From Labia minor (Eukaryota; Arthropoda; Insecta; Dermaptera; Spongiphoridae), in assembly GCA_963082975.1 (NCBI GenBank), contig OY720348.1, positions 71,511,719 to 71,575,718 of the forward strand: a stretch of DNA of 64,000 nt. Reading direction: 5' to 3'. The notes beneath the pieces were generated by a model. It did not search any database. It saw only the letters and a program-made list of their open reading frames with translations, and had not been told where the DNA came from. Shown in pieces: positions 45,764 through 58,199 of this stretch. The translations under genes were made by a program, and so were the position numbers. Numbering within the stretch: position 1 is the first letter of the stretch; every line of letters begins with the position of its first letter.

Positions 45764-45849
45764 TAAAAAAACCTCTGAGTTTTGTTCATCCTACGCAAGG
45801 ACCACGATAATGTGAGCCAACACTGTTGCCTCCCATCCTGTGGTGCCTT
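45764..45849 (-). mobile_element. Deleted SINE copy
   Basis: It keeps both ends of the SINE (ACCTCTGAGTTTTGT / CCTCCCATCCTGTGGTGCC) but lacks the middle, joining tail directly to tRNA-like head. Confidence 0.6.
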
Positions 45850-47035
45850 CAGAACAAGCTTTAACCGTCCCTCATTTCTATGAAGGAAATAATTTAACAT
45901 TTGCAATAAATGCAGTGGAAAAAACTTTAAGAAGTGTTTGTGTTTTTTTATTTTGATCTATCTTCTGTAAACTTTATTAATTTTAAAAATAACGTACAAA
46001 ATAAACAAGCAAATACATTTCTTAGGAGGGTTATATTTCACTAAGAACTCACTCAACAGTAAAAAAAATATACGAGATAAAATTAGGAAAATTCACGGGA
46101 CATATACCTCGATAACATCATTATATTCTGAAAACATCTTAGTCATGAATCTTGATTCCTCTACCGAACATCTATTTTATGTGAATAGGGTCAAATGAAA
46201 CTTATAATTTTTCTTTCTCACAAATTAAATAATACGCAGAACAAATTCCTAATATGATTCGTCTCAAGTAACAAAATTCTTTATAATCAACTGGTGGTGG
46301 GAATTTAATGAAGACTTCAAAAATGCTATACTCACACTATTTCAAGATCCTGATCCAATTCATAATACTGAAATGAAATGAAAATAATAATGATATAATC
46401 GTTATATAAAGTTGATAATTATTATTTTATAAAAGATAAATAGAATGAAAATAAAACCCAAGTTTTAACTGATAAATGAATAAATATTAAAATTTCCAAA
46501 AGGATTACCCTTCCCTTGAAAAATATTAACGAGAATAAATCCATTTTGTTTTTAAATAATGGTTTTTAGAGATTACCTACCTATCTAATTAGAAGAAAAT
46601 CATTAAAATGTGAAATGAAAAATTAAAATATAGTCCTATTGACCCTCTATATATAGGAATTATTTTCAACAATTAAAATTAAAATCACCAAACTTAGATT
46701 TCTTAAAAAATTTAATTTATTTATTACTGTAATTAATATATATATTCAATTTTTTAAATTATAAAATTCTATTCACTCTGTGCATCTATGTTATTATTAA
46801 TGTTAATCTGACATCAGGTCTTGTCATTATATTTAATTTTATTTAAAAAAAAATGAATATTCGTATTTATTTTGGAAAATACAAGGAATATTATATATAG
46901 ATGATTAGTTGAACTAAATATATATATATATATATATTAGTTCGTTTAGGTTTCCGTGAAAGTTTTTATTATTATGAAAAATTATTTTAGGGCTATTTTC
47001 ACGTTTAATTGTGAGATTAAAGTCTTGACTTTTCG
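45850..47035. other. AT-rich DNA without a gene
   Basis: Nothing recognised; a (TA)n tract lies near 46917-46938. Confidence 0.45.
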
Positions 47036-47843
47036 GCGTCCATTTTGGCGCCATTTTCAATAAAATTTATTTCGGAGATAATTTTTTTGGGATTCTGGGG
47101 CGTAGTCTGTCTGGCCAAGAGTCGATATAGGGTTTTGGGTTGAATAAGTGGAAGATTTTTGACTTACTGTTCTCCGTTGCTCAGAAGAATCCTTGGTACT
47201 AACACTAACACTGACACACGTCTGCTCCTGACGACATCCCGAGACTAACTTTTCATAATATATACATAATTATAATATATATATAATTTTAAAATTATAT
47301 TTCAATTAACTAATTGTATTTAATAATAAAAACATTCATTGATTTATATATATATATATATATATATTATTTTTTCAGTGATGAAGAGGGCACTGCTTCG
47401 ACTAGAATTTTATATTGTTGAACATTATTTAAAGCTATTATACATGATTAACACTCAAATAATAATGATAATAATATTCTAAATATGTACTCTATTTTAA
47501 GTTAATACAATAAATTGACACACTAACAGATCAAAAAAGCTTCTCTACATATTTCGTCCACTTGAGTGCTTTTTATCTAAATTCAATGTTTTTATTCATC
47601 TGGGATGAATGGGATACAACTTCAAAGGTATTCGAGATAAACCCATCCAGAAATAATTCTTACTTTTGAAATTATAATCATTGTCATATCTTTGTTCTTT
47701 TTTCATAAATGTCATATATATATATATATATAAGCCAATCAAAATTATTTTTAAGTCTTCCAGTAGTACTCAAAAGGATGGAGAGTTTGCTTATTATATA
47801 TGTTTTTACAAAGAAAAAGAGAAAGATAAAAAAATACATTTTT

Positions 47844-47844
47844 T

Positions 47845-47875
<31 letters not shown>

Positions 47876-47876
47876 T
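47844..47876. repeat. (TTTA)n microsatellite
   Basis: About eight units of ATTT/TTTA followed by a T run. Two overlapping open frames here are repeat artefacts. Confidence 0.9.
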
Positions 47877-48159
47877 TTTTTTTTTTGTAATATAAATTTC
47901 ACGTCCCTTCTTTAAATTTTCAAATTTTATTGGTTTAAATAAATTCCAAGGTTTTTAGGGTTTTATTTTTTCATTAAAATATGTAAAAATAAAAAATATT
48001 CCCCTTAAGGGATCACAATGAAAGCCCCTTCTTTAGGATTTATATTACGGCATTTTATTATTTATTTTAGTATATTTATATATAGTAAGCAATTTTTTTT
48101 CTTACAAATCATGACTACCAGTAGATTAATTAATTAAATTAAAACCAACTATTATTATA

Positions 48160-48415
48160 AATGGTATTTATATAAACTGGTCATCCAGTCATGTATTTGG
48201 ATAAATCTTTACCAGTGGGTTCCTTTTTTAATTCCAAATAAACTTTTCATATGCACAATTTTTGCGGGTCGCTTTTAGTTTATGAGATAAAAAGGATTAA
48301 AGTTTGCATATAAATCCATTGATATTCTATTTAGCTACCATGTTTTATTAATTTGACCATTAGAGGGCTCCACTGATAAAGTTTTATCCAAATCCATGAC
48401 CAGTTTATATAATTA
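48160..48415. mobile_element. Fold-back MITE (family F), shortened copy
   Basis: The left arm has GTATTTGGATAAATCTTTACC and CTTTTAGTTTATGAGATAAA. Only the tip of the right arm remains (AAGTTTTATCCAAATCCATG). Confidence 0.6.
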
Positions 48416-48649
48416 TCTTATAATCTTTCATTATAATTATTTCCAATTTTCACCCCTTCCATTAAAGTAGGTAATTTAAATTTCATAAATTTTAGTTTAC
48501 ACCTCGTCAATATATATATTGTAGATACATACAATGTACATATTAAATATATTATATATGAATATATAGAGAGTATAGATTAGGCTGGTTAAAAGGATAA
48601 TGAATAAAAAAGCGTAACACAAATAAAAATGTTTTTTTTTTGGGAGTTG

Positions 48650-49075
48650 CAAATAGAGAGAAAGAAAACAAATAATGCCAACAGTTCATCTAACGCATGC
48701 TGTGTTGAGCCAGAGGAAATGCCAATATTTCCCTCTGCTCCTCCTCGTTCGATTTTACAAATGTTGAATCTATCAAATGTTAAATTCAGTTTATAGTTTC
48801 CAATGTTCGATGTTTGTTTTTCAATTCTCATTTAATTTTATCAACAGAACGTGTCATTCATCATCATTTTAATGGCCGATGTTGCAATTGCATCACGCGA
48901 CATTACCCCGGTTATACCAAAATCTCCCTAGACAAAAACCATGCTGGGGGTGCAACCCTCTAGGGAATCAATTAAACAAGTGTGAGCCAGCGATTGCTGT
49001 CAATGGGTCATTATTCAGAATCATCGGCGGATACTTGGAAAATGTTACTTTTATTTTGTAATCCATTTAAGAAGA
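48650..49075. other. Non-repetitive block, possible regulatory DNA
   Basis: Higher complexity than its surroundings, with motifs such as TAATGGCCGATGTTGCAATT and GCATCACGCGAC. Two short open frames on opposite strands (48589-48831 minus, 48879-49061 plus) have no family features. Confidence 0.25.
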
Positions 49076-49089
49076 AGTACCTGGGTTCA

Positions 49090-49560
49090 CCGAGCCACGA
49101 CTTGGTACTTTAAAAAAATTATTTCTTATAAACTATGAACATAAATTAGAAAAAAATAGTCATAAAACATACAGCACTTAAACGTAAGTATGAATGCACC
49201 GAAAGACAAAAAAGTATGGCCTGTGTATCAACATAAGATATATTTCATAATTTGATTACAAAATATTATTAAAATAAATATTTTTAATTTTATTTTATTT
49301 ATAATATTTTGTATTTAAGGAAGCGCTGTCCGCTATTGCCCGGCGCCATTTTTTTTTATTATTAAAATTCCTATTTTAAATTAATAAAAACTAACAAAGA
49401 AGATTTTTCCCGAGGCTGAAACCTATACATATCGATTTTTCTTTATAAATATTATCTATGGTGTGAATTTCAAAAAATCCTTCAAGCAGCTTAATATTCC
49501 AAAAATACAAATATATATGTATATATACAATTTTTGCTAGTATAATAAGATAAGATATAT
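49090..49560 (-). repeat. Family B repeat, inverted relative to the 36545 array
   Basis: It has CATAAAACATACA, CTTAAACGTAAGTATGAATG and CACCGAAAGAC (reverse complements of array text), then ATTTTTAATTTTATTTTATT and TTTTTCCCGAGG, also found at 54360 and in reverse near 58600. Confidence 0.6.
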
Positions 49561-50854
49561 TGGTGGAAAAGATGGAGATTTGAGTCTTTTTCTAAAGAAA
49601 TGATTCATCTAGAGAAAGAAAAGATTGTGCTTTCATCTCAAATATTAAAAATTTATTCTTAAAAAAAATGAATATAATTGGTCTGATTTGTTTCTTGGAG
49701 ACTTTTATTTTAAATACTGTATTTTAACTAAATATCTGAGCTCATCATTACTAGATATGTGTTAAAACATCTTATCAGATCGTTTCAAACTGAAAAGTGA
49801 GAGACAAGAAAGTATACTTTTTGACTCAATAAAAAAATTTATAGAGTAGAAACATTTCATTTTATTTTGTAAAATTAAATTTAAAAAAACATTCTCATTA
49901 TATATTACTATGGTCAAAATGTAAGCTAACTTTTATTTTAAAAATCCGCGCGGTTTATGTTTCAATACAATCAATGTTTTTAAGTTGGCATGACTGTCCT
50001 TGAAATCTGACAGTTTCATATCATTTCGTTTATTAGGTTAGAAAATTTAAAATTGTTAAACATTTCTGTCGTTGATTTCATAAAATGGAAAAATTAATTG
50101 AGTAAGGAATTTGTATACAATTAAAAAGAAAAATATGATATATTTAAATCTTTATTTTACAAAACATAAAAAATCACTATGCACTGATTGATTTAAATTT
50201 GGCTTCTTCTTAAAATTTAAAAATTATAATTAGAACTATCAACTGAAAATTATTTGGATATTATCTAAAATCTATGTGAAGGGTTTTTTCAAACATAAAT
50301 TTCTATATGTGTGTGTGTGATTTGATAATTGTGAACAGTTCGCACCCTATACCTCCCAAAAGAATAATGTTAAAGGATATACTTGTTCTGAGATCCCCCT
50401 AAATATATCCAATAATAGCATTATGAAAAATTGATTTCTGCGCGTGTGAGTTTATGTCTGTAAAAAGTTTTCCACCCTGCGCACCCCCCGAGTATTGCTG
50501 AAACCCATCATTTCACACCCTCTACCATATAATTTTGATGTGTATATAATCTGTACTTTGAAATATTTGATGGGGTTTTATTAAAAATAAAAGTATTGCG
50601 TTTTTTCTCCCTTGATTAAAAATAAAGTTTCACTCATGAAAATTGTTTTTAAATTTAATTTTTTTTTTTTTATTTTGAATTAATATCTAATTAAATAATT
50701 TTTTACTTTAAATATTGCATTCTCAAAATTTTCTTAAATAATTTCATATTTGTTTACAAAAATTATTTAAGGAGAAGAATATGTTTATATAATTTTGGTT
50801 GACAAGAAAAAGCATACTTCTGCATATAAAATCTGCATCTGTTCTAAGTAAAAT
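49561..50854. other. AT-rich DNA without a gene
   Basis: A short (TG)n lies at 50309-50320. No exon or intact element is seen. Confidence 0.45.
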
Positions 50855-51266
50855 TAGCTGGAGTGTCTCCACTCGACTATCTCGCAATTTGAATTGGGTT
50901 AAATAACATAATATATTATATTTAAATTAAATTTAATTAATTATAAATTATAAATTAAAATTAATAGATAATATTTATTAAATCAGCTCATGTTTGGCTC
51001 TTTGTTGATGGCACCACGTCACGTGTTGGCGCGTGAGATTTGCAGTGTTAAAAAATTAATCCTGGTACTTTCAGAGATTCAATCAAGCTGAAATTCTATA
51101 TATAGCAGTTTATTTTTACGGTCAGTTTAGAGGGAAAAAAAATCAAAACGTTTTAGGTAATGACCCACTTCCGGCTGAGCTCCAATTCTCAAAAGTTGAT
51201 AGAAAACTACGAATTTTGAATAATGCCCATGTACCAAATTTCATGATTCTAGCTCAAACCGTTTTT

Positions 51267-51304
<38 letters not shown>

Positions 51305-51425
51305 AGACATTTTTCTCAACCTTAGTGAAAATGATTCAGGAACTTTCAAAACGTATAAAAACATCAAAATCTCTACATCGAAAATTTTCGTGATCGCAAT
51401 ACTCTCTCTGGCGAGATAGTAAAAA
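50855..51425 (-). repeat. Family A repeat, copy 5, with long tail
   Basis: An inverted core (CCACGTCACGTGTTGGCGCG) preceded by CTCCACTCGACTATCTCGCA. Here the tail is kept: CTACGAATTTTGAATAATGC, an (CA)n run at about 51272-51298, AGTGAAAATGATTCAGGAAC and GGCGAGATAGTA at the end. Confidence 0.65.
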
Positions 51426-51699
51426 TACTTATGCAGAACTTTAGATAGTTCATTCTCAAAATTTTCTTAAATAATTTAATATTTGTTTACAAAAATTATT
51501 TAAAGAGTTATGTTTATATAATTTTGGTTGACAAGAAAATGCATAAAAAATCTGCATCCCTTCTATGTAAAAAAAGGACTTTATTAGATTAGTAAGATCT
51601 ACACTAAAAAATGTCCACCAAACCTAATAAATAAGATTTGTATTTATTTATTATTTGCAAATGTATCTACAAATTGCTTTATCTGTAATATGACACGAT

Positions 51700-51965
51700 T
51701 TGCAATATATATATATATATATATATATATGCTTAGTGGTGGAAGTGGGAGTCAGGTTTGGGGTTTTGCGGCTGCTGCGGCTAGCCACGGACCGGATGTC
51801 GGGGGGAAATACTGGTGTATGGTCAAATAGGAGGGTGTAGTATGTAGTGTGTAGAGTCCGATGAGAAGTTTGTAGCCACAACGGCGATTCGGTTGGCCAG
51901 AACTCACGAATTAATTAAACCCGAAGTAGAGAGAGAGAATGAGAAGGGTTGAATGAGCGACGAAT
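51700..51965. other. Higher-G+C island after a (TA)n run
   Basis: TTGCGGCTGCTGCGGCTAGC and CACGGACCGGATGTCGG stand out against the flanks. The minus open frame here covers the TA run and is not supported. It might be an untranslated exon or regulatory DNA. Confidence 0.25.
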
Positions 51966-52409
51966 CTTATTTGTTAAAGAACATAAACTTAGACTGATGA
52001 TTGCTGACATTTTAATAAATCAATCCTTTTAAATAAAATTTAAACAAACATTGATTTAAAAATCATCGGGTGTGAATATATAGCAAACAATTTTCATGAA
52101 TACTGGTTTTAATTAAAAGAGGAAAACTCTTTTTTTAATTATAAATATATGAATAGTGAGTGTGGATTGTGGGAAATAATAATAATTATAATATATATAT
52201 ATCTTGTTAGAAACTAGAGGTTGTTGATTAAACTGGCAATTAAATTTTGTATTTTATTCGTTATTTCAGTCAGTCATGCTGATTAAAGTACTGATTCATA
52301 GCTTACTGAAACAATGAGTATGTGTGGACATGACTGAGAAAAATTCAAAGTTTGGAGTAATTTTAATAAACAAATCTCTATTCATCTCTCTCTATCTTTG
52401 ATACTGAAA

Positions 52410-52690
52410 TTCAAAGTTCTTCGTAGTAACAATCACAAATAGATCTCCACAACCATCCAAATTTTATCCTCTCCCAACTCTTTTATATCCATTCATGAAA
52501 TACTCACCATCGTAACCCAATTAATTTATATTTATCAATAAATCTTATCCTTTCTAAACTTATTTGAGGTATCATAACTTCCTCAATTTTATAACTCTAA
52601 CTATGTCTGCATATGCAGATAAAAGGTTCTGCACAATCTAGCGGTTTACTTCTATAATCTCATCTTTTTTCTACAAATTCCCTGAAATTA
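52410..52690 (-). pseudogene. Very decayed LINE 3' fragment
   Basis: The order of words (CAAAGTTCTTCGTAGTAACA, CAACCATCCAAATTTTATCC, TATAACTCTAACTATGTCTG) follows the fragment at 38468-38770, with many changes. Confidence 0.45.
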
Positions 52691-52735
52691 TTATATTTTC
52701 CTCATTCAATGTCTTGTCTCATATAATAAAATATT

Positions 52736-53715
52736 ACTAAACCTCCTTAAGTAATTTTATATTTTGTTAAAAATATGGATACATTTAGTAGTTTATTAGG
52801 TTTAAAGATAAAAAAGATAAAGAAGATTGTATTCAACCAGTTTCTTAAATTGTGGTACTTGTACAACTGGCGATACCTTTATAACCTGACGGTGTTATGT
52901 CTAGCACAGTTACTTTTAGTAAATGAATCATTTTAGTGGTACTTAAACTGTTTTTTGGATGTTTCTGTGATAACAACTACAAATTGAGAACGCCTGAAAT
53001 AGACAATGTTTAAATACGCTGACAAAAAAAATTGCCTAATGCATTTCAAGATTTTCTTATTTGTTATTTTACAACTTATATCAATTAATTCTTATATATA
53101 TCTGAAAAATAAGCTGGAGTGTCTCCACTCGACTATCTCGCAATTTGAATTGGATTAAATATCATATATTATATTTAAATTATTTTTAATTAATTATAAA
53201 TTATAAATTAAAATTAATAAATAATATTTATTAAATCAGCGCATCATGTTTGGCTCTTTGTTGATGGCACCACGTCACGTGTTGGCGCGTGAGATTTGCA
53301 GTGTTAAAAAATTAATCCTGGTACTTTCAGCGATGCAATCAAGCTGAACCTCTATATATAGCAGTTTTATACAATTTTTAATCATGTGAAAAATTATCTA
53401 TTTTTATTTTTACGGTCACTTTAGAGGAAAAATAATCAAAACGTTGTAGGTAATGACTCTCTTCCGGTTGAGGTACATTTCTCTCAAAAGTTGATAGAAA
53501 ACTACGAATTTTGAATAATGCCCGTATACCAAATTTCATTATTTCTAGCTCAAACCTTTTTTGCGTAATCTTGTCTACATACTCACACACACACACATAC
53601 ATTTTTCTCAACCTTAGTGAAAATGATTCAGGAACCTTCAAAACGTATAAAAACATCAAAATCTCGACATCGAAAATTTTCCTGATCGCAATACTATCTC
53701 TGGCGAGATTGTAAA
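52736..53715 (-). repeat. Family A repeat, copy 6, with nested hAT-like MITE
   Basis: 52736-53320 is the inverted counterpart of 20265-20828, including the hAT-like MITE (52838-52995). It continues into the full tail with (CA)n and ends GGCGAGATTGTA. It is the longest family A copy in the window. Confidence 0.65.
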
Positions 53716-54104
53716 AAAAGCCTTTTGATCATTGATAATTTATAATTATGAACATTAGTTTACATTATATACAGATAAATTTGCTATATATGGTTAATTG
53801 TATAAATATAAAAATAGTTTAAATACATATTAATAATATTTTTTAATAATCATTTAACTTTTTTCATATAAAATTTAATATTTCTAAAAAGGGATGAATT
53901 GAAATAATGAATCATGAAACATTTTTTTGTTAATTTTAATTTCCATCTCTATATTTACTATTATATATCAACTATTATAACTATATATATATATATTATT
54001 TCAAATCGTATGGATAATTATTATTATATTTAATTTTAAGAGAATAAATAAAATTTTTTAAAAATTCAATGAAAATAAAATTATTCTATAAATAAAATAA
54101 GTTG

Positions 54105-54745
54105 ACCTGTGGCTAGGTCCGAACCGACCGACGGTTTGAAATAAATTAATTTCCAGCTACAGACACAATTTCAAATAATTTTAATATATCTATTAATGTA
54201 ATAAAAAAACAGGTATGAATATAACATAAATATTTTTAATTTTATTTTATTTAGAATATATATAGCTGAAGTAGCCGGCGTTGTCTGTGATTATAATAAG
54301 GAGGCTGTGACGTCATGAAGGGCTGGGTGACGTCATATAATTTTAAATTAAGAAAAACATAATGAAGATGATTTTTCCCGAGGATAAAACCAATACATTC
54401 GTGGTGATATGTAAAAATATCTCCTCATGTTAAATTTGGTGTGAAAATAACCCTTCCCTTCCTATCGTCGATCGCTAATACTACCACTTCCGGTTTCCGG
54501 ATTTGCACCAAAAGTTGATCAATTCATCCCACTGATGCATTAAGTAAATATACCAAATTTCATCAAAATCGGTTGAGCCGTTAAGGCTGTACACATCTAT
54601 ACGGACGGACGGACAGACGGACAGACATCATGCTAAAAATACTTTTTTCTGTTTAGAAAATGCATGATTCGTGGAGATATGTAAAAATCTCCACATGTGA
54701 AATTTGGTGTGAAAACAATACCTCCCTTACTATCGTCGGTCGGTA
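54105..54745 (+). repeat. Family B repeat, plus copy
   Basis: Starts GTTGACCTGTGGCTAGGTCC, runs through GACGTCATGAAGGGCTGGGT, TTTTTCCCGAGG and AAATTTCATCAAAATCGGTT to GGACGGACGGACAGACGG. It is the mate of the inverted copy at 58200-58855. Confidence 0.7.
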
Positions 54746-54904
54746 AAAATATGTTTAGTGTGTGTATATAATTTATAATCCTTGAGTTAGTTTCTTGAAT
54801 CTTGCAAAGAATTTACAAGTTTTTGATTTAATACCGAATCAATTGAAAAAATATACACATGTATTATTTAGATTATTTAAAATTATAAAAAATAAGGAAT
54901 AATT

Positions 54905-55260
54905 TTAATTCAACATTCAAATTTCATTATTCTAGCTCAAACCGTTTTTGCGTCATCTTGTCTACATACACAGAGACATTTTTCTCAATCTTAGTGAAAA
55001 TGATTCAGGAACCTTCAAAACGTATAAAAACATCAAAATCTCGACATCGAAAATTTTCATGATCGCAATACTAGCGAGATCTGGCGAGATAGTAATAAGC
55101 AAGATGAAATAGTATCAGTTTATATATTAATTTTAGCTTAAATTAAGACATTCTGTTTAATTTATCATTATCATTAAAATATATTTTCAATGGAAGGCTT
55201 GATATTTATTTTTTTCATAGATATAATTTTTAAAGTCACTCCATTTGCGAACCCCTGAAA
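54905..55260 (+). repeat. Family A tail fragment joined to another repeat
   Basis: The family A tail (AATTTCATTATTCTAGCTCA to CTGGCGAGATAGTA) is followed at once by text shared with 10990-11150, so repeats are nested or joined. Confidence 0.5.
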
Positions 55261-55394
55261 TAGACAATTTCAAAAAGTTTGAGAACCCATGTTAACTATT
55301 ACCTCCATGTAAAAATTCAATTTATTTGTTAAACTATAGTTATGTGACGTTCTAATTTAATTGCATAAAATTATGATTATTTTTTTTTTTTTTT

Positions 55395-55690
55395 AGAAAA
55401 TAAATCAGAGGAGGGATACGGGCGAGGCTGATCAATCGTTAGGATACAATCAAAATGAGTGCTGATTGATCTGTTATAGTCAATTAAAATTTACATATCA
55501 TCAAGCTCAAATATTCTTAACAAAACATTCGGGTTGTTATTATCATCGATGCATCCTTCTAATTCCCCGTTCCAGGTTAATTCCATGAAACCCTGAATCA
55601 TTCCAATAGGCCTTAATGTCCCGTCAACTCTTCATCCGGGGATTATTTCTCAACGCTTTACTCCAAATTATTTATTGTCTCGTTTTTTAT
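55395..55690. other. Non-repetitive block, possible regulatory DNA
   Basis: Complex text with GGCTGATCAATCG, GTGCTGATTGATCTG and TATCATCGATGCATCC, flanked by long T runs. No reading frame. Confidence 0.25.
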
Positions 55691-55941
55691 TATTTATTTA
55701 TTTCTATTTTTATTTATTTATTTTTTTATTTTTTTTCATTTATTTTTTTTTTTTTTTAGAAATTTGCACCATTTTTTTTTAATTGTCATGTCTCTTTATT
55801 CAATTAAAACAAATAAAAAAAACGTCAAATATTTAATCATGATTGTGAATTGAAATTGGAATACATTTTTTTTTTTTTATTTTCAACTCGTCGTGAAAAA
55901 GAGATATTCTCTTATTAATTCATTTTAAATATTCATTAATC

Positions 55942-55972
<31 letters not shown>

Positions 55973-56214
55973 CTTTTCTTTTCGTTTATCTATTTTATAG
56001 TCTTTTAATCATGATTTGGAACAATTTTTTTTTTTCAGGAATTTTTATACCTACATATATAAATTTTGTTTAAGTTGAGATATTCCATGCATATAAAACC
56101 AAAAAATTTTTAATATTTTAATCCACAAATTTTAAATATAAATTATGGGGTAAGATAAGAATTGAATGGAATTGGATGTTCGTCTGTTCGAAAGAAATGA
56201 TGAATTTTGAATTA

Positions 56215-56900
56215 TTTCGAAAAGTATTTATTTATTCATCCATATCCATTTTGTCCCCTTCAAAGCAATTCCCCTCAGATATCATGCACTTATGCAAGTG
56301 CTTCTTCCAATCGTCGAAGCACTTCTGAAATGCGCTTTTCGGTATGGCCATCAGCCCGTTATTCGATTCCGATTTTATCTCATCAATGGCGGCAAAACGC
56401 TTTTCTTTCATCGGTCCCTTCAGTTGTGGGAATAGGAAAAAGTCGCAGGGAGCCAAATCTGGTGAATACGGTGATGAGGCATGATTACGGTGTTGTTTTT
56501 GGCCGAAAAATCACGAACAAGCATTGATGTGTGAGCTTGAGCATTATTGCGATGCAGAATCCATGAATTGTTTTTCCAAAATTTCGATCGTTTGTTTGAG
56601 CCTTATTGCTTCACGCAAACGTTGCATAACTTCCTTGTAGTATTCCTTATTTTTTCTTTAAGTAAAAAATCGAAGAACACACAAAACGTGACTAACTTTT
56701 TCAGTTGTCAAAAACAAACTACTAATCCAAAATATGAGAAACATGTGTATACCAACATAACAAAAAAATTTCGATAATCGAATCTACACAGCACTCGAAA
56801 ATTCAAAATTCACCTAACTTCAAGAGCGACAGAGATAGAAACAGTGTGGCGTTGTATATATATTTATACTTAAGAAGGGTTGTTATTTCCTTTGACACCT
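56215..56900 (-). pseudogene. Mariner transposase remnant, minus strand
   Basis: The minus-strand frame 56232-56456 reads LAPCDFFLFPQLK, the mariner signature up to the third catalytic Asp region, then CFDDWKKHLHKCM and a C-terminal acidic end with a stop. Upstream in another frame come WILHRNNAQAHTSMLVRDF-like words and PYSPDLAP-like text near 56460-56490, so a frameshift breaks it. The N-terminal half is largely unrecognisable. Confidence 0.82.
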
Positions 56901-57334
56901 GACAAATGGATTCAATTACAGTAAAAAAAGAGAGATAGAATTTACTAATCAAATTGAATATAATATATTTTGACCGGATTTATCTTCCCAGTTTTTTTTT
57001 CTTTTAAAAATAAGTTATTTAATAAATTTTGTTATTTCAATTATAACAAAAGAGAAGAAATAATTGACAAAGGGCCTTAAAATTGAAATAAGCTTAGTCT
57101 TTCCATATCTAAATCTAAATCAAGGGGATTGGAAGGGATACGAGCTGGCTCAGGTGGATGGATATCCAGGCTCAGTTCAGTAACAGAAGAACTGTAGAAT
57201 TTCAATAACAAATGTAAATATTCGCATTGATCTGATTGAAGTATTAACAATTTGTATTTTAAATAATGAAATAATTTTTATTTTTCTCCTACTATCAAAA
57301 TTCTGAATTTCAACGTTATTTATTTTATTTTAGA

Positions 57335-57621
57335 AGGCGCCATTGGGTGGGTAGCGAACCTGCCTCCCATTCACTTGGTCCCGGGTTCAAGTCCCGGGTC
57401 TGGCAAGGAAATTTCCCTAGCTGGGGTCTATGGGACGGAGTCAACCCAGCCTCCGGGAACAACATTGAAGAAAAGCTACTTGATAGCGCCTCCGATCAAG
57501 AAAATCAAGGTAAAGGTTGAGAGGACCCGTTCTACGGATCATAGGACACCTCATTGATATAACTGGATTGATAGGCGTTGTCCTTGCGTAGGACGTACAA
57601 AAGTCAGAAGTTTTTTTTTTT
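57335..57621 (+). mobile_element. tRNA-derived SINE, copy 6, best preserved
   Basis: The head GGCGCCATTGGGTGGGTAGC is followed by a canonical pol III B box GGTTCAAGTCC at 57384-57394 with a tRNA-like CCCGGG...CCCGGG stem. The body holds TCTATGGGACGGAGTCAACC and CGCCTCCGATCAAGAAAATC; the end is ACAAAAGTCAGAAG plus a T run. Similar TTATTTTATTTT text lies on both sides. This copy best defines the family consensus here. Confidence 0.87.
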
Positions 57622-57689
57622 ATTTTATTTTGATTTTGATTTATTTCGATTGATTGATTGATTTATTTATTTTCTACAGAAATTAGCCT

Positions 57690-58130
57690 TCTTTCTCTGT
57701 CTATCTGGTATGTCTTTTGTTGAATATTAGCGAACATTACGTTGTTGCCAATGTGGTTGAAGAAGAAACAAATAATTTTGCTGTGTCGGTGAGGAAACAA
57801 GTGAGCGTCCCTTGCCCCTACGCCGCCCCTAATCATGCGCAGGGTACCACCCCTTTAACACAACTCGGGGTCCTTACCACGGAGGGTGTTAGAACACTCA
57901 CTCACATCCCCCAACGGCAAGCCTCTCACTCGACGACTCTCTCAGACTCTCCACACCCCTCTAATTATCTTGCAGATCTAAAGTGGAACAGATCCACACG
58001 CGCACAACCATCGATGGTTACTAATAGAAGAGAAATGAAATCCATTAAAGAGATAGTAGAACTTTTTCCAAATTAACTTCAAGAGCGAGAGAGACAGAAA
58101 CAGTGGCGTTTCAAATATAAATTTATTTTT
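57690..58130 (+). other. Unrecognised higher-G+C segment with a 119-codon open frame
   Basis: The open frame 57717-58076 starts at TTG, not ATG; its peptide (for example NISEHYVVANVVEEE, KEIVELFPN) matches no family I know. The codons look less AT-biased than the exons elsewhere. It could be an exon (a CTACAG lies at 57675-57680), or transposon-derived, since just after the stop CTTCAAGAGCGAGAGAGACA repeats the flank of the mariner remnant at 56818. Confidence 0.25.
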
Positions 58131-58199
58131 TTAAACAAAAATAAAGAAATATAATATTTATATATATATATTATTTATTGTATAATAATTTAGTTATAT

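Noticed and set aside
47681-47915. Two overlapping plus-strand frames
   Set aside because: Built on (TA)n and (TTTA)n tracts; poly Ile-Tyr and Leu-Phe peptides only.
53378-53714. Opposing frames of 67-93 codons
   Set aside because: Both lie in the tail of a family A repeat; the same text occurs in other copies with stops.
57335-57410. Possible true tRNA gene
   Set aside because: The B box is canonical, but the sequence belongs to a dispersed SINE with a non-tRNA body and does not fold as a full cloverleaf by eye.
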